DNA of 64,000 bases from Lathyrus oleraceus (taxonomy: Eukaryota > Streptophyta > Magnoliopsida > Fabales > Fabaceae): assembly GCF_024323335.1 (NCBI RefSeq), contig NC_066581.1:227680539-227744538 (forward strand), in the 5' to 3' direction. A program made the translations under genes and the position numbers. The stretch's first letter is position 1, and every line of letters starts with the position of its first letter. The notes beneath the pieces were generated by a model, which ran no database searches, had not been told where the DNA came from, and saw nothing but the letters and a program-made list of their open reading frames with translations. Positions 33,490 through 45,700 of the stretch are shown in pieces.

Positions 33490-34194
33490 TTAGACGACCC
33501 TTATTGTCCTTGGACTTACCATATTCCTTAAAAGACGTATCATTGCCTTGGCAGTGAGGATAAAAGTTTCCTCAAAGGCTTCTCCGTAACCCTTAGCTTG
33601 GGTAATACATTTCTCAACCTTAGTACCATCAAGTAAACTCTCCTCCAACTTAGTGGTCGGAGGAGATTCTAGTGGGTTCTCTTGAACAAAACCGCTTAAC
33701 AAATCAACCAAAGAATAAAAGTCCCTTAAAGAAGGGTTCTTCAATATTTTTTCCCAAATGAACTCAATTTTATCATCACCTACCTCAAAGGTCAACTTCC
33801 CTCTCTTAGCATATATGATGGCCCCCGTCGTAGCTAAGAAAAGCCTTCCTAAAATTATCGGGATTTGGAAATCTTCATCGATGTCCATTATCACAAAGTC
33901 CACCGGCATATAATACTCTCCTACTCTCACTGGGACATCTTCTAACACACCTATGGGATGCTTGACCGGTTTATTGGCAAGTTGCAAAGATACATTGGTA
34001 GGCTTCATATCTCCCATATCCAACTTCTTACACACGTACAAATGCATTAAGCTAACACTAGTTCCCAAATCACATAGAGTTATCTCAAAGTCCATGGTAC
34101 CTATATGATAAGGGATATAGAAACTTCCCAGATCTTTAAGCTTAGGAAACACCATGTTTTTAATCACAACACTAATATCAAGGGTCATGGCCAT
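33490..34194 (-). pseudogene. Athila-like gag-pro remnant: aspartic protease region
   Basis: A 234-codon open frame. Residues 18-60 read KLKDLGSFYIPYHIG... CDLGTSVSLM, matching the Athila protease where D-L/S-G-A/T-S holds the catalytic Asp. It continues with VRVGEYYMPVDFVIMDIDED, FQIPIILGRLFLATTGAIIY and GKLTFEVGDDKIEF, the C-terminal half of the retropepsin fold with the I-L-G-R-P/L-F-L-A motif. It cleaves the retrotransposon polyprotein in intact elements. RT and integrase, expected next on the left, are absent, so the element is truncated. Confidence 0.85.
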
Positions 34195-34968
34195 GGTTTC
34201 ATGGTCCTCTAGATTTATTTTATTGGAAAGGATATTTTTTTAAGAACTTGGCATAAGATGGCATTTGGGTTAGCGCCTTAGCCACAGGAACATTGAGGCG
34301 GATCTTCTTTAGAAGTTCCACAAAGTTTTTGAATTAGGCCTCCACCTTGGCTTTCAAGGGCCTTTGTAAGAAAGGAACAATAGGTTTGTAGGGAAGAGGG
34401 GCAACATTGGATGCTTCCTTATCAACCTCTTAAACAACCTATTTTTTGGGTGGTGTTGGCACACTAACTTCAACCTCTATCTCTTTAGAACTAGAATTAT
34501 CCACTTTCTTGCAACCATGGGTTGTCACGACATTCAAATGTCCCTTAGGGTTTTGTTTGGGCTGCTCGGGAAATGATCCTGGAGGAACGGAAGAAGCGGC
34601 TTGTTGTTACGCCACTTAAGAGATTTGAGTCTCCACTATTTTGGTGTGAGTGACAACATTATCAACCTTGGTGTTCAATTTCCTAAGCGCCTCATCCGTA
34701 AGGAGTTTTTGGTTTCTAAACTCATCATTTTGACGAGTTTATGTCAAAACAAAAATTTCCATCATAAGTTCAAGATTAAACTTCTTAGGCTCGGGTTGTG
34801 TAGCTTTTTAGAAACCCGGAGGTCCCATGGCTTGTTGGGGGTTATTGTTCCTATAAGAAAAGTTTGGGTGATCACGCCACCCCGGATTGTAGGTGTTATA
34901 GCAAGGGTTGTTCATTTGGTTATTATTCACAAAGTTGGCATTCTCTTGGGTGGATCCTCCCGCGAGGA
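34195..34968 (-). other. Athila-like gag-pro linker, decayed
   Basis: Lies between the gag end and protease of the same minus-strand element. Short frames with Pro/Ser/Glu-rich content only; no domain recognised. Confidence 0.4.
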
Positions 34969-35943
34969 TCAGTTGACAATCTCTATCAATATGTCCATTA
35001 ACTTCGTATATCTCATAATAGAATATATGGGGGAAACCGAAGCAACATGTGTTGGAATAGTATGTGTGGGAGGTGTGATGCTTATGCTATCTATCTTTTG
35101 GTAAAGAGAATCCACCTTAACATTCATGGGATCAAATATATTAACCTCATACATACCATCATTTTTAGGAGTAGACTTATCGACACTTTTTCGCATGCTT
35201 CCCTATGAGTGGTAGTTTTTGTCCATCTGTTATATCAAATTGTAGGCTATATCTTGAGGACTATTCATGAGGGCTTCGCCAAAATCCGTATCTAAGGTCG
35301 TCCTTGTGGAGTAAAGGAGACCAATGTAAAATGTATGGATAATCATCCACTTCTCAAGCCCATGGAAAGGGCCAAGTCTTAGCAAATATTTATAACTCTC
35401 CCACGCATCAATTAAGAACTCTCCTTGTTCTTGCCTAAAGTTGTTGATCTCATTCCTAACTCGGAATGTTTTACTTGGCGGAAAGTATCGTGTTAGAAAG
35501 GCCGCTTTCAATTGGGTCCATGAAGTAATAGAATTGGTGGGCAAAGATTGGAGCCAAGCTCATGCACGATCTCTTAAAGAAAATGGAAATAAACGAAGGC
35601 GTATGGAGTTTTGGTCAACACCATTTTCCTTATCGTTACCATAATTGTCAACAAAAATAGAAAGATGAAGGTTATGATTTTCCTATGGTAAACCGACAAA
35701 TTGGTTTTGTTGCACCATACCGATCAATGAAGGTTTTAGTTCAAAATTATGAGACATAATCGGTGAGTGCACAATACTACAATGTGGTCCCTCTTTGGTA
35801 GGAATAGCATAATACTTAATGGGCTTAGTATCAACCAGATCGGCCATAACATCTAATCTAAGATTTCGGTGTCTCTCAAGTAAGAAACGTGTGATTTTAT
35901 CAACAGGCTTAACTAAGTTATCAACAGAACGAGTTCTATGCAT
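34969..35943 (-). pseudogene. Athila-like gag remnant
   Basis: Right-to-left frames: 35943-35683 (start region, MHRTRSVDNLVKP, then ELKPSLIGMVQQNQFVGLP), 35544-35230 (SITSWTQLKAAFLTRYFPPS, EINNFRQEQGEFLIDAWESY and YIGLLYSTRTTLDT, the Retrotrans_gag capsid core) and 35196-34969 (YEVNIFDPMNVKVDSLYQKI, the C-terminal part). Stops and frame changes separate them. It would form the capsid of virus-like particles; this copy is broken. Confidence 0.88.
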
Positions 35944-36047
35944 ACAATATTAGTGAGAACGATAAAAAACAAACATAATAAAAAATTCAGAAAAATAAGC
36001 TCTAGTCAATACGATGATCAAACAAAAATTCTATATCAAACGCAATT

Positions 36048-36067
36048 GGTCCCCGATATCGGCGCCA
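36048..36067 (-). other. Primer binding site (TGGCGCCG type) of the Athila-like element
   Basis: Minus strand TGGCGCCGATATCGGGGACC, seven bases from the LTR end TGCATCA at 36074. This PBS type, tRNA-Asp in many plant gypsy elements, fixes the orientation as minus. A few changes relative to the usual TGGCGCCGTTGCCGGGGA are visible. Confidence 0.8.
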
Positions 36068-36073
36068 AAAACT

Positions 36074-36755
36074 TGATGCAGCCGCAAGTGCGCAACTGTT
36101 GCAAAGTCATAAAATAGATATTGAACCACATGAACCAATGTTTTAAGTATCAAATCCTTATCTAATCGGTGTATATCTAGATAAATCAAAAAGATATTTT
36201 TTAGTAAACAACTTGAATGAAAAAACAATTAAATAGAAATATCGGAAAATCACTTAAGTACCAAATTAGGGCAAACATGACTCGGGGTTACAATTCATAT
36301 TTCTAGCATAATCATATAATCCTTGACACTTCTATTGCAGGTTTTTTCCATAAATTATAGAAAATAGATAAAATTGGGAACTACCTGCTTTCGTCAGCGC
36401 ATTACCCCTATCATCGACAAATAATCTGTCGACTTTCACATCGTCCAAATTATTATTCGATGGGTCATAACTTTTTCTTAACTATATCTTTTCTCAAATT
36501 CTTCCGTCGACTTTCACATTGTCTGAATTAGGTTGTTTAAAAATATGTGCTCCGATATCGACACATATTCTTTCAGACTACGATCGATACTTGAGAACGA
36601 CTTACTTTTGAAAGGAAGTTGGAATGCATGCACTTAGATTATAAAATAAGTTTAATTAAAGTTATCTTAATCGATAGTAATGGATCAAACGATAGATCAT
36701 GAAACAATCCCCATAACCCCTAGTCCCTAGGAAAATACTCACTCACGGTGATGGT
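36074..36755 (-). repeat. Athila-like 5' LTR, R-U5 side piece
   Basis: Starts at TGATGCAGCCGCAAGTGC next to the PBS and stops at 36755, where Tat-type LTR sequence TGTAGCGGGG begins. The remaining U3 side appears at about 41480-41789. Confidence 0.75.
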
Positions 36756-39700
36756 TGTAGCGGGGTATTCGTTACCATTGGAGATATTGACTAAATCCAA
36801 GGTAAATCATACAAGTTGAGTCGCCACCGCACTTCTATTTATCCAAAGGAATGGTTAGAAAGCAAACAAAAACCTAAAAGTTTTATCGAACCAAAAACTA
36901 GTAAAAGGGAGTCAGAGATCTGGGTAAGGGGGTTAATTATGCAATGGGAAGGTGTTAGGCATCCAAAACATCCTAGGTACTCCTAGGGAGCCCTTTTCAC
37001 ATTTGTTGTAAGGTTGGTATTTTGTGAAAATTTATTTGTGCAAACATGATTGAAGAGGGGAGAAGAGAATATACAAGTTTATTTACATTTTGTGTTTGAA
37101 TGGATGAACCCATTGCCTACGTACCATCTTAAAAAAAGATTAGGATCAAAACCTCGTAGTTCGGGATAAAAATCTCAAAATGAGTGAGTGGATTAATTGG
37201 TCCAAAAGCCTTAAGGTCTTTTGTTATCCAAGGGAGAAAACTCAACCTAAAACCACAAATCCACCATGTGAGGATAGCTTCAACATGCTAGTGAGGGGTT
37301 AACCCTATAATAAGCATGGAAGACTCATTGTCCATCACTAAGGATAAAGGTGAGTATTATATCTACCTCAAGGATAACTCAAACCTAATGGCTAATGGTT
37401 ATGGAAAAGTTTGATTAAGGAAGTGGCCATTGAAACCACAAAAGTATTTGAATGGGTTATATTTACCAATGAAAAGTATTTACAAAATATGGTCAAAGTG
37501 GATTAAAAGATTCAATTCAAAATAAGTGTTATGAAAAGGAAAGTTTGAAAATTAAAAGCATAAGGCTTAGGTTTCTAATGTTTGAAAACAAAGGTTAGAT
37601 GTTTGCACAAAAGTTTTGGCTTGGGTTAGAGTGGAGGGAAGAAGAAGAATGGCTAAAGTCCTAAACAATATAAGAGGTGAGGGATAAGAAACAAAACCAC
37701 AAAGGAGTTCCTCTCTTGAGATCATATTGATGATCCAAGTAGCTCCCATCCTTTGGAATAAGCAATCATATAAGCATAAACTCAAGCAATCAACAATCAA
37801 ATGAACTCTTGGAAGGCTCCTCAATGTATCTTGGATCTCTCTCTCTCTTAGGAGCTCATGGTAATGGTTCCTCAATGTGGCTCAAAGTTGGAAATCCTAG
37901 CACAAGAGAACACACATCAAAAAGTTCTATTAACAATCAAAGAATGGACAAGAGGGAGTTTAGAATATGGTCCTTTCAATGTTCATCCTTAAGCTTTAAG
38001 CATTCTAAAGGCACGAGGCCTAGTTGCTCTTTGACATTTAAGCACTCTAAAGGCATGAGGCCTAGTTGCTCTTCAAACTCCATTTGCTTGGGTAAAGTCC
38101 TAATATCTAAGTCCATTTGTCCATTTCTTTGCATTTTGGTCAACAACAATCAAAACAACACAAACACAAATGATATATACATAATTATATACCTAAGTGG
38201 GCAAAAGGCAAATGGCATTAACATAAACACGTGCTCCAATGAGCAAAGGAAAAAGCAAATGAATAATATGTACAAGAATGGTAAATTGCATAAAAGTAAA
38301 GTGCATAAACTAAATGTTAATTGTTAGTGGTTAATAGTTAGTGTGCCATAAGGCAAATTTAGCGCTATGTTAAGAAATCGTAATTGGACTTATGTAGAAG
38401 TCACAACTATCTGAGGCCGATCAATAATAATGTAGGCAACAACACAAGTTAGAAGTCTTGATTAGTGAACTAAGTTCCAACAACTTGCCATGCCAAAAAG
38501 AAGAAGAGAATTGATCTTGTATTGGTTTAAGCCTTTTGCATAATTTAGGAAACAACCTATCCTTAATGCAAAGTCGTTCACTTGATCAATTGATCAAGAT
38601 GAATTAGATTTGAATCAAATAAGGTTAAATTTCCCTAATCAATGCTAACTTATCAACATTTAACTCATTGATCAAAAAGAAAAAAAGAAGAAGGAGAAGA
38701 AGAAGATGAATAATGGAAATGGATAATGGAAAGATCAAAGTGCATAAGGTGAAATAAAATGTACCAATCCATGTGTGTTGACCAAATGACATTGAAGGTC
38801 AAAGTCAAACAATGAGAAATCAGAAATGAGATGAAGATTGGAAGTCAAACAAATAGAAAAATATTTTTGGCATTTTTAATATTAAAATAAACTTGAATTA
38901 AAAATAAAAGAAAGGTCAAACTTCAAAATCATTTCAAATCAACCTTGAAAGGTCCAAGTGATTTTTCCCAAGTTCAACAAGGTCAAACAAAGTTTGACAA
39001 TTTTTTTTAGCATTTTTAAAAGTCAGAAGCTATTTTTAATCAATTAAAAATGAATAAAAATAAACTAATTGAACTAAAATCTCAAATAAATCTCAAATCA
39101 ATTAAGAAATTGATGAGAATATTTTTCATAGATTCATCATCATTCAAATAGGTTAGGAGAATATTTTTATATTTTTTGAATTTCAAAAACTATTAAAAAT
39201 GAATTAAAAATAACCAGAAAAGAGAAAATTCATAAAAAATATCAATTGACAAAATAAAAAATATTAAAAATCAGAATTAGAAACTAGAAATTATTTGGAG
39301 AAGAATGCAATTGGTCCCATATTTTTGGATTAAAAATAAAGAAGTTATGAATTTTTGAAATAAAAGGAAATAAAGAAAATAAAATCAGAAAATAGAAACT
39401 CAAAAAAACCAGGAGCGTTAGATCTGAGCTCATTAATTGAGCTGGCAGATCATACGCTCCAGAAGCGCGCGCGTATGGTAGGCATTGGTCAATGGAAACA
39501 CACGCTGCATTAATGAAAGTCATAACAAGCGAAGGCCAGGATTAGATCTGGAAAACTCAATCCAACGATCCAAATTCAAACTGGCAATGGGACGGCCACC
39601 GGAGCCACCTTCTTCTCCGGTGAGCTTGTGTTTTCCGGCCAAAATTGCAGACAACCAAAACTTAATCAAAATACACGATCCATACATCTTTAGAAAGCTG

Positions 39701-41480
39701 GGATGATGTACATCATCCCTGTGCCACTCAATTCCACTCTAGATCTCTATATTGAGAGAAATCAGAGATGGAAGTTCTGTGGTGTTCATCATGAACTTGA
39801 TGGATTTCAAAAATTAAATGCACAGTTATGATGCCTCTATTGAGAGGACTTCAGCCAACACAAGATCCACGCAAATAGGTCAATATATGATGAGTTTCGA
39901 AGAAAATACCAGTTGAAGAACAAACTTGAATTCTGGAGATTTGAGCTTGATTCCTTGCTTCCTTTGCCAAAACAGAAGATCAATGGAGTAAAGGATGTAG
40001 GTTTAGAAGCTCTAGATCCAAAGATTTAACCAGATGTGGTTGAATTTTGGATCTGAAAAATTTGAAGAAAAGTGAACTAGCTTCTTTGGTGAGAGGTTGG
40101 GTTTTGATTTCTACAGCAATTCAAGTTGATTCCAGGGTGAATTTTGAATGGAATAGAGCTTCTATTTATAGAGGGAATGGCAAAGAGAGGGTGATTCAAT
40201 CCGTGTGCGTGAAGTTGGACATTCCTTGCATGGGCTTGCATGATCATGCACAAGGCCCAAAATCAATGCCAAATGCAATATGAAATAATACCAAAGTGAA
40301 ATGGACGTGCAGCTTGGAGTGAATTGGCTTGTGCATGGAATTTTGAAGTGTTATGCATAATTGAACCAAAAGCTTCTCCTCTTCGAAAATACCATTTGCC
40401 AAGTCCAAGCATGATCATGTGAGTAATGGTTGGAAAGGTTTTGATGTAAGGAACAATTGTTATGTTGGGCAAAAATCCATTTGAAGTGTGGAAATTGGTG
40501 AAATTTGAGTTTAAAATGCAAGGTGCCAAAACATGTGAAGGCAAGGTTTCTAAATTTGGCCAATGTTCAAGCCCCTCTGTTTCAATGATGCCAAACTCAA
40601 ATGAAAAAACCTCCAACATCAAAGTTGCGTATAGTTTCAAGACAATCAAAATGGACTTAAAATTTGCATCATTTGGATTTTTGATGAAAGAGTTATGGGC
40701 ACTTGAAGTTGGACTTTTTTGTCTTTCAATGCATTTGGTCCAAAGTGACCTATAATGTTTTGCATTATCAAATGTATTTCTTTTGAGATTTTGAAATTTT
40801 GTTCAACATAACATTTGAATTAGACATCTTAATTTTTCCAATGCATTTGATCCCACCTTAAAATCATAAAAAATGAATGAGTTGTGTCCTTGTGAAGTTG
40901 ACCCAAAATTAGGGTTTCAGTCAAAATGACCTATAATGTCTTAGAATGGATGATGACCTTCCAAGCTTAAAATCAATTTTTGATGAACATGAAAGTTGTC
41001 CATATGTCCCTTAAGAACTTTGTTTCTTTTGGAATCATCTTCATTTGACCAACACATAAAAAGTTAGGTCTCAGTGCAGTTCAAAATAGTCAGATGAATT
41101 GACTGATCAACTTCTCAAGTCCATGACTCATACCTTGATGAATTGATGATCGAGGGCACTCAAATAAGTTAAATATGCATGAAATGATGAATTAAATAAC
41201 TTCCCTTGATTATATTTGACCATGGGCTGAGATTGTTTCATGAGCAAGGCATTGTGGTGCACTGATGAATTAGGGTTTCTCTGGGTAACAAACCTCAAAC
41301 CCTTTGACTTGCTTTGATCAAAATGATGAATTGAGATACTAGGGAGGAATATTTGATGGATGAGAGCTTTGGGAACCATTGCCATGCTTTCCTTCCTCTT
41401 CACTTGACCATATCTTTGTACCAATGATTTCCTTGAAGCTCTTGACCTTGTTATGGCATGTAGCAGGTCACTGCCTTCTA
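36756..41480 (-). mobile_element. Tat-type LTR inserted in the Athila-like LTR (probably solo; right end uncertain)
   Basis: The left end TGTAGCGGGG (LTR end on the minus strand) and the following GAGTCGCCACCGCACTTC...TTTATCCAAAGGAA segment match the Ogre LTR end at 12413-12500 in layout. A CCTACGTACC motif near 37110, a TCAACAAGGTCAAACAAAGTTTGAC segment near 38975 and a TATAAATA box (minus, 40163-40170) also fit Tat-lineage LTRs. It shares features with the plus-oriented LTR at 55657. No internal coding region is attached. I could not find the expected TGTAAGACC start at the right edge or a target duplication, so the right side may be truncated. Confidence 0.68.
40163..40170 (-). promoter_or_regulatory. 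TATA box of the Tat-type LTR
   Basis: TATAAATA on the minus strand followed by GAAGCTC. The spacing, about 1.3 kb from the right edge, matches the Ogre LTR. Confidence 0.5.
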
Positions 41481-41789
41481 GTACTAAAAACATTAAATGA
41501 AAGTAAAAATAAAAACATTAAATGAGGGGGGGGGGGGGTTGGCAACATGCTGCTACGGGTGGCCGTATCAGCTCCCGGACTTTTGTACGGGGGAAATTGC
41601 CAATATGTAGTTTTCGCTCCGTTTCTCTTGTCTTTAGCCTCTATTTGCTTGGATTCTCATTAGACCCTTGAATTCAAAATAAAAGACAAACCAAAGAATA
41701 AAACATGACAAATGAAAGGAAATCGAATAAAATACGGTAAACCAATAAAGGAAAACTACTAGAAAGAACGATGTAAATATGACTTATCA
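41481..41789 (-). repeat. Athila-like 5' LTR, U3-side piece, with G(13) tract at 41526-41538
   Basis: On the minus strand the LTR starts TGATAAGTCATATTTACATC at 41789 and contains CGGCCACCCGTAGCAGC (41545-41561). Together with 36074-36755 it rebuilds one LTR interrupted by the Tat-type LTR. The exact junction with the inserted LTR is not resolved. Confidence 0.65.
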
Positions 41790-41999
41790 CAAATGTCATG
41801 TTGTCATGCCACATAGGCAAAGTTGACGTTTTTTCAGAAAATTTAACGGCAAAGACCAATTTGAATAACAAAACTTTTTTAAGGGACTAATATATAAACT
41901 TTATTAGATAAGAGACTAAAGTGAAATATGAAATTAAGTTAAAGAACTTCGAAACTAATTAAGTCTAATACATGTCATGGTCATGATACAAAAGCAAAT
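41790..41999. other. Short unassigned stretch
   Basis: No gene seen. Contains AAGGGACTAATATATAAACT and similar AT-rich sequence. Confidence 0.3.
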
Positions 42000-42357
42000 A
42001 AAATCAATATTGATTGACTATTAGGACTTACTCCAACAAAATTTACCTAGGGTTTCATGAAAGCTCTTAAATTTATTTTGTAAAGAATCACATGATTCAA
42101 AATTGCCATATTTTAAATATTGTCTTCTAACTCATTTAATTCAATACATAGCCTTTCACTACTACTTTCAAGAAATTCAATATGATATTTAAAGTCTACT
42201 ATGTTTCTTTCTAACTTCTCATTTCTTTACTAAGCTTAATATGTAATTTCGTTTATAGGATAAAGTAGTTACCTTATCGTCATATTCTTCATAAGTAGCT
42301 TTAAAGAACATGTGTTCCTCTTCATCTAATTCTTTCGTTGATCTTCTCAAGGATGCT
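42000..42357 (-). pseudogene. Ty1/copia gag relic, C-terminal part (split by solo LTR)
   Basis: Minus-strand frames near 42340-42240 give an acidic ELDEEEHMFFKAT segment and YEEYDDKVTTLSYK, followed by a coiled-coil-like stretch, the same region as in the plus-strand relic at 30068-30292. The N-terminal part is at 43826-44847 beyond the solo LTR. Confidence 0.65.
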
Positions 42358-42558
42358 TGATCGCGTGACTATATAAGTTTGTCGGGTTACTAACTGCAAG
42401 TGCATAGTGTATCGCGTAGTTTTAAAAGATATTGAACCCACAAGGACTAATAATCAAACTACTGTTATCTATCGATGTTATGTAAATCTAAGGCGAATGA
42501 TTTTTTTGATTAAATGAATAAAAATTGAAACTAAAGTAAACTTAGAAAATATGATATT

Positions 42559-42613
<55 letters not shown>

Positions 42614-43825
42614 AATATGGATTTCGCGCACCTCAGGGACTCTTCAATAGATTGACTCAGACTTACGGTTAAACCGTGTTCAGTTGAATATATAAGTTTA
42701 AAGACTAAACCTCACACTCTCGTGCTATTGAATAAAGTCACGCTTCCTAACCATGAGATTTTGCTCTCGCTCGCCCATTTTAATTAAGAAACGTATTTTG
42801 AAAACTGAATAAGTCCTAATCGATGCCTAAAACGCTCTCTCCCTCTTTAGGAACGATGCCCCGTTCCTACTATCTGGTTTGACCCCCAAGGTCTCGCAGT
42901 GTCGGCTCGAACCTTAATTTATTCTCACTCCCGTGACAAATCGTATTAGTTTTAACTTAGAAACAAAGACCAAAACAGAATTTGTTAAAGTTCTTAAACC
43001 AATATCATTACCGAGTCCCGTCGGAAACGACAATCCTCACAAACCGGACTCAAAATGGTTTAGCTAGACCTGAACTTAATTGAAAACAACTTAAACATAG
43101 TAATTGCAAATGAAAACAACATGCTTAAACACTTATAGAATGTGATAACAATAATAATAAAGCAATATAATAAGGAACCAGTAAATGCGGGAAAATAAAT
43201 GTGAGACTGGAAGTAAAAATGAAACTGGAATAACTTCAATTAAAACAACAAGATTATTGATCCAAGAGTACAAGCAAATCATAAAACTAGTTTGTGGTAA
43301 TCGCTCAATCGAGTGATTATCACTTGAAAATATAATTTGTGTTCAAACTAAACCAACATCGCTTTGCCTCTGTATCTGAGTGTCGAAAACTAGGTACAAG
43401 AATGTCTTATATAGAGCTACAACACTATGAAACTTCTTCATTCACGTTCCAAGGTAGTTTAGGAATAGTAGGTAAGTGGGAAGGAGTGAGTCCAACCCAC
43501 TTCCATGCATTCTGTTATTGCAGGCAAATGGTGGTCGCCACAAGGGTCATGGCAGTCGCCATGAGTTTAATGAAGGGGCTAACGTGTCCTGGTGCCATGG
43601 CAGACGCCATAAGGCCATGGTGAACACCATGCACCAGAATGCTACATTTTTGCATTTTTCTTCAGCATTTCGCTCTCTTTTCCTCTTCGTACACGCATAT
43701 GCTCTGTAATCAACCAGTACCTGAAACACGGACAAAAGAAGACATAACAGTGACAAAATATAGTAAAATAATGATGAATAACATGCGAAACGAGTCTAAA
43801 AACATGACGTGTTTTCATGATATCA
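42358..43825 (-). mobile_element. Solo LTR (1468 bp) with 5-bp target duplication ATGCT
   Basis: On the minus strand it begins TGATATCATGAAAACACGTC at 43825 and ends GATCA at 42358. ATGCT flanks both sides (42353-42357 and 43826-43830). It contains a (GA)n run at 42561-42609 and the near-end sequence TGCAAGTGCATAGTGTATCG, typical for Ty3/gypsy LTRs of this class. It disrupts a copia gag relic. Confidence 0.88.
42561..42609. repeat. (GA)n microsatellite inside the solo LTR
   Basis: About 24 uninterrupted AG units. Confidence 0.97.
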
Positions 43826-44847
43826 ATGCTTCATGTGAATCTTTTGATGAACTTTTGGATGAATATTTGAATAAATCTTTGCATGTTTCTCTACATTAAT
43901 CTCAAGTTGATAAATTTGAGGTTTCTCCACTTGATTCTTTAAAGAGTCCTTCAGATAATGATTCTTCAAAAATTCTTCGAGATGATGATTCCTAAAAAAA
44001 ATCGGATGATGATTCCTACAAAATTATTTATGATGATTCCTCAAAAGATCCTTTAAACACAATAATAGTTCTTTTAGAAGATACTATTGACATTGGCGCT
44101 TCAACATTTTCTTCATGTAGCTCTTTTAATGAAGACGTGGATGATGAGGATTCTTATAATATACTTGAATTTCGTTCTTCAACTTTTAGTAGTTAGATTA
44201 ACTCTTTAAGTTTAAGGATGATCTCCTCATTCTTGGATGTTTCTTGAAATTCATCACAAACCTTTCTACCTTTAGAATATAGTATTGAGTCTAATTTCTG
44301 ACAACGGTTCTTGAATTTAAGATATTTGTTAGAAACAAAGTTTTTGAAATAATTTCCAAGGATTTCAATCATTGAGCACCATCCTTGAATATGCTCTTAA
44401 CTTTTACTTGGTGTCTCGTCTTTTTGAATACACATGTTCATCTTTTCTTGTTTGATCTCTAGAAAATCTCCATAGATAATTTCCAAAGTGTTCCATATTT
44501 CCTTGGCAATATTATAGTTGGAAACATACAAGTAATCTCTAGTGTTTAAAGAACTTGTCATCAAGTATCTAGTTTTAACAGAAGTTCTTCTATTGTCAAC
44601 AAATTACTCGATTTATTCACTATTTCATTATTAATAAAACGAGTAAGGATAAAAGGACCACTTATAAAAAAAATCCCATAAATCAAAATCCATAGCTTCA
44701 CTAAAAGGTTTTTTATTTTCTCTTTCCATGTGACAAACCACTCACCATTAAACGGTGAAGTGTGTTCATAAAAAGCTTCATATTAAAAGAAGTATCTAAA
44801 GTCATCATACTACTTTCTGAGATAATTGGACTTATAATAGGAGTTAG
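43826..44847 (-). pseudogene. Ty1/copia gag relic, N-terminal and central part
   Basis: Reading leftward from 44847: decayed N-terminus near 44780-44640, then NTRDYLYVSNYNIAKEIWNT at about 44550-44490 (UBN2-type core) and further gag sequence with many stops to about 43930. A PBS-like site lies just right (44848-44859). The gene resumes left of the solo LTR at 42357. Confidence 0.7.
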
Positions 44848-44859
44848 GCTCTAATGTCA
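44848..44859 (-). other. Degenerate copia primer binding site (tRNA-iMet type)
   Basis: Minus strand TGACATTAGAGC followed by CTAACTCC; the usual form is TGGTATCAGAGC. It lies between gag and the LTR-like sequence on its right. Confidence 0.65.
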
Positions 44860-44860
44860 T

Positions 44861-45700
44861 TTGTTAACCAAGTGACTCAAAAAACAAGGGGATGTGGGTT
44901 AAGTGAGGTGGTTGAAAATTGAAGTTCATTCCTGAAAATTTTGATTAATAAAAACTTTTAAGTTAATTATATAAAACAAATAGAAATTAAGTAGCGAAAT
45001 AATTAAATAGAAGAATATCAAAGAGATAAAGAGAAGGAAATGGAATGGAAAGAAATAGAGAACAAAATGATAAAAGAGATAACGAAAGAGAGAAATGCAC
45101 CATAAATTTATATAGGTTCAACCTAACCATTGAGCCTACTCTTGTCCCCGAGAGCATCCTTTTGAAATTTTCCACTAAACTAATTTTGAGTTTTTCACAA
45201 GATATGCCCACGAACCTTTTTACAACCAAACAAGAAATCTTACACATGTTAATCTCTAAACCAATCAAAGACTTTAACGAGTTAATCTCACGAATCAAAC
45301 AGAGTTTTTATCAGGTTGACCTCAGGAATCAAACAGAGTTTTTCAAAGGCTAAACTCAATAACCAATCAAAGATTTTAATAGGCTAATCTCAAGAATCAA
45401 ACTGTATTTTTACCAAGTTGATCTCAAGAACCAAATAAATATTTTACTTGGTTAAGCTCAAGAGCCAAACATTAAATCTTACAAAGATATTGCAAAAGAA
45501 AAAATATCATATTGAGTAAAATACAATATTAGTACAACACAAATACAATAAAAAACTCTCACAAGCATTTTTCACTCTCTTGACACTAAGAAAACTTTGA
45601 TGAAAGAATAGAAAAAGTAGAACAAAATAGTAGAAAATGAAAAGGAGAGATTTCAAATTCAAAATCTGATATTAAATGAAATGAAGATAATCTTTTTTAT
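44861..45700 (-). repeat. Copia 5' LTR with a 34-bp minisatellite (45250-45480); outer end uncertain
   Basis: LTR-like sequence next to the PBS. Inside, CTCAAGAATCAAAC-type motifs recur at about 45253, 45287, 45321, 45355, 45389, 45423 and 45457, spaced 34 bp: seven degenerate copies. Confidence 0.6.

Noticed and set aside
30582..36755. LTR-like sequences at 30582 and 36074 as the two LTRs of one Athila-like element
   Set aside because: They share layout but are too diverged by eye, and the left piece lacks the TGATAAG-type start found at 41789.
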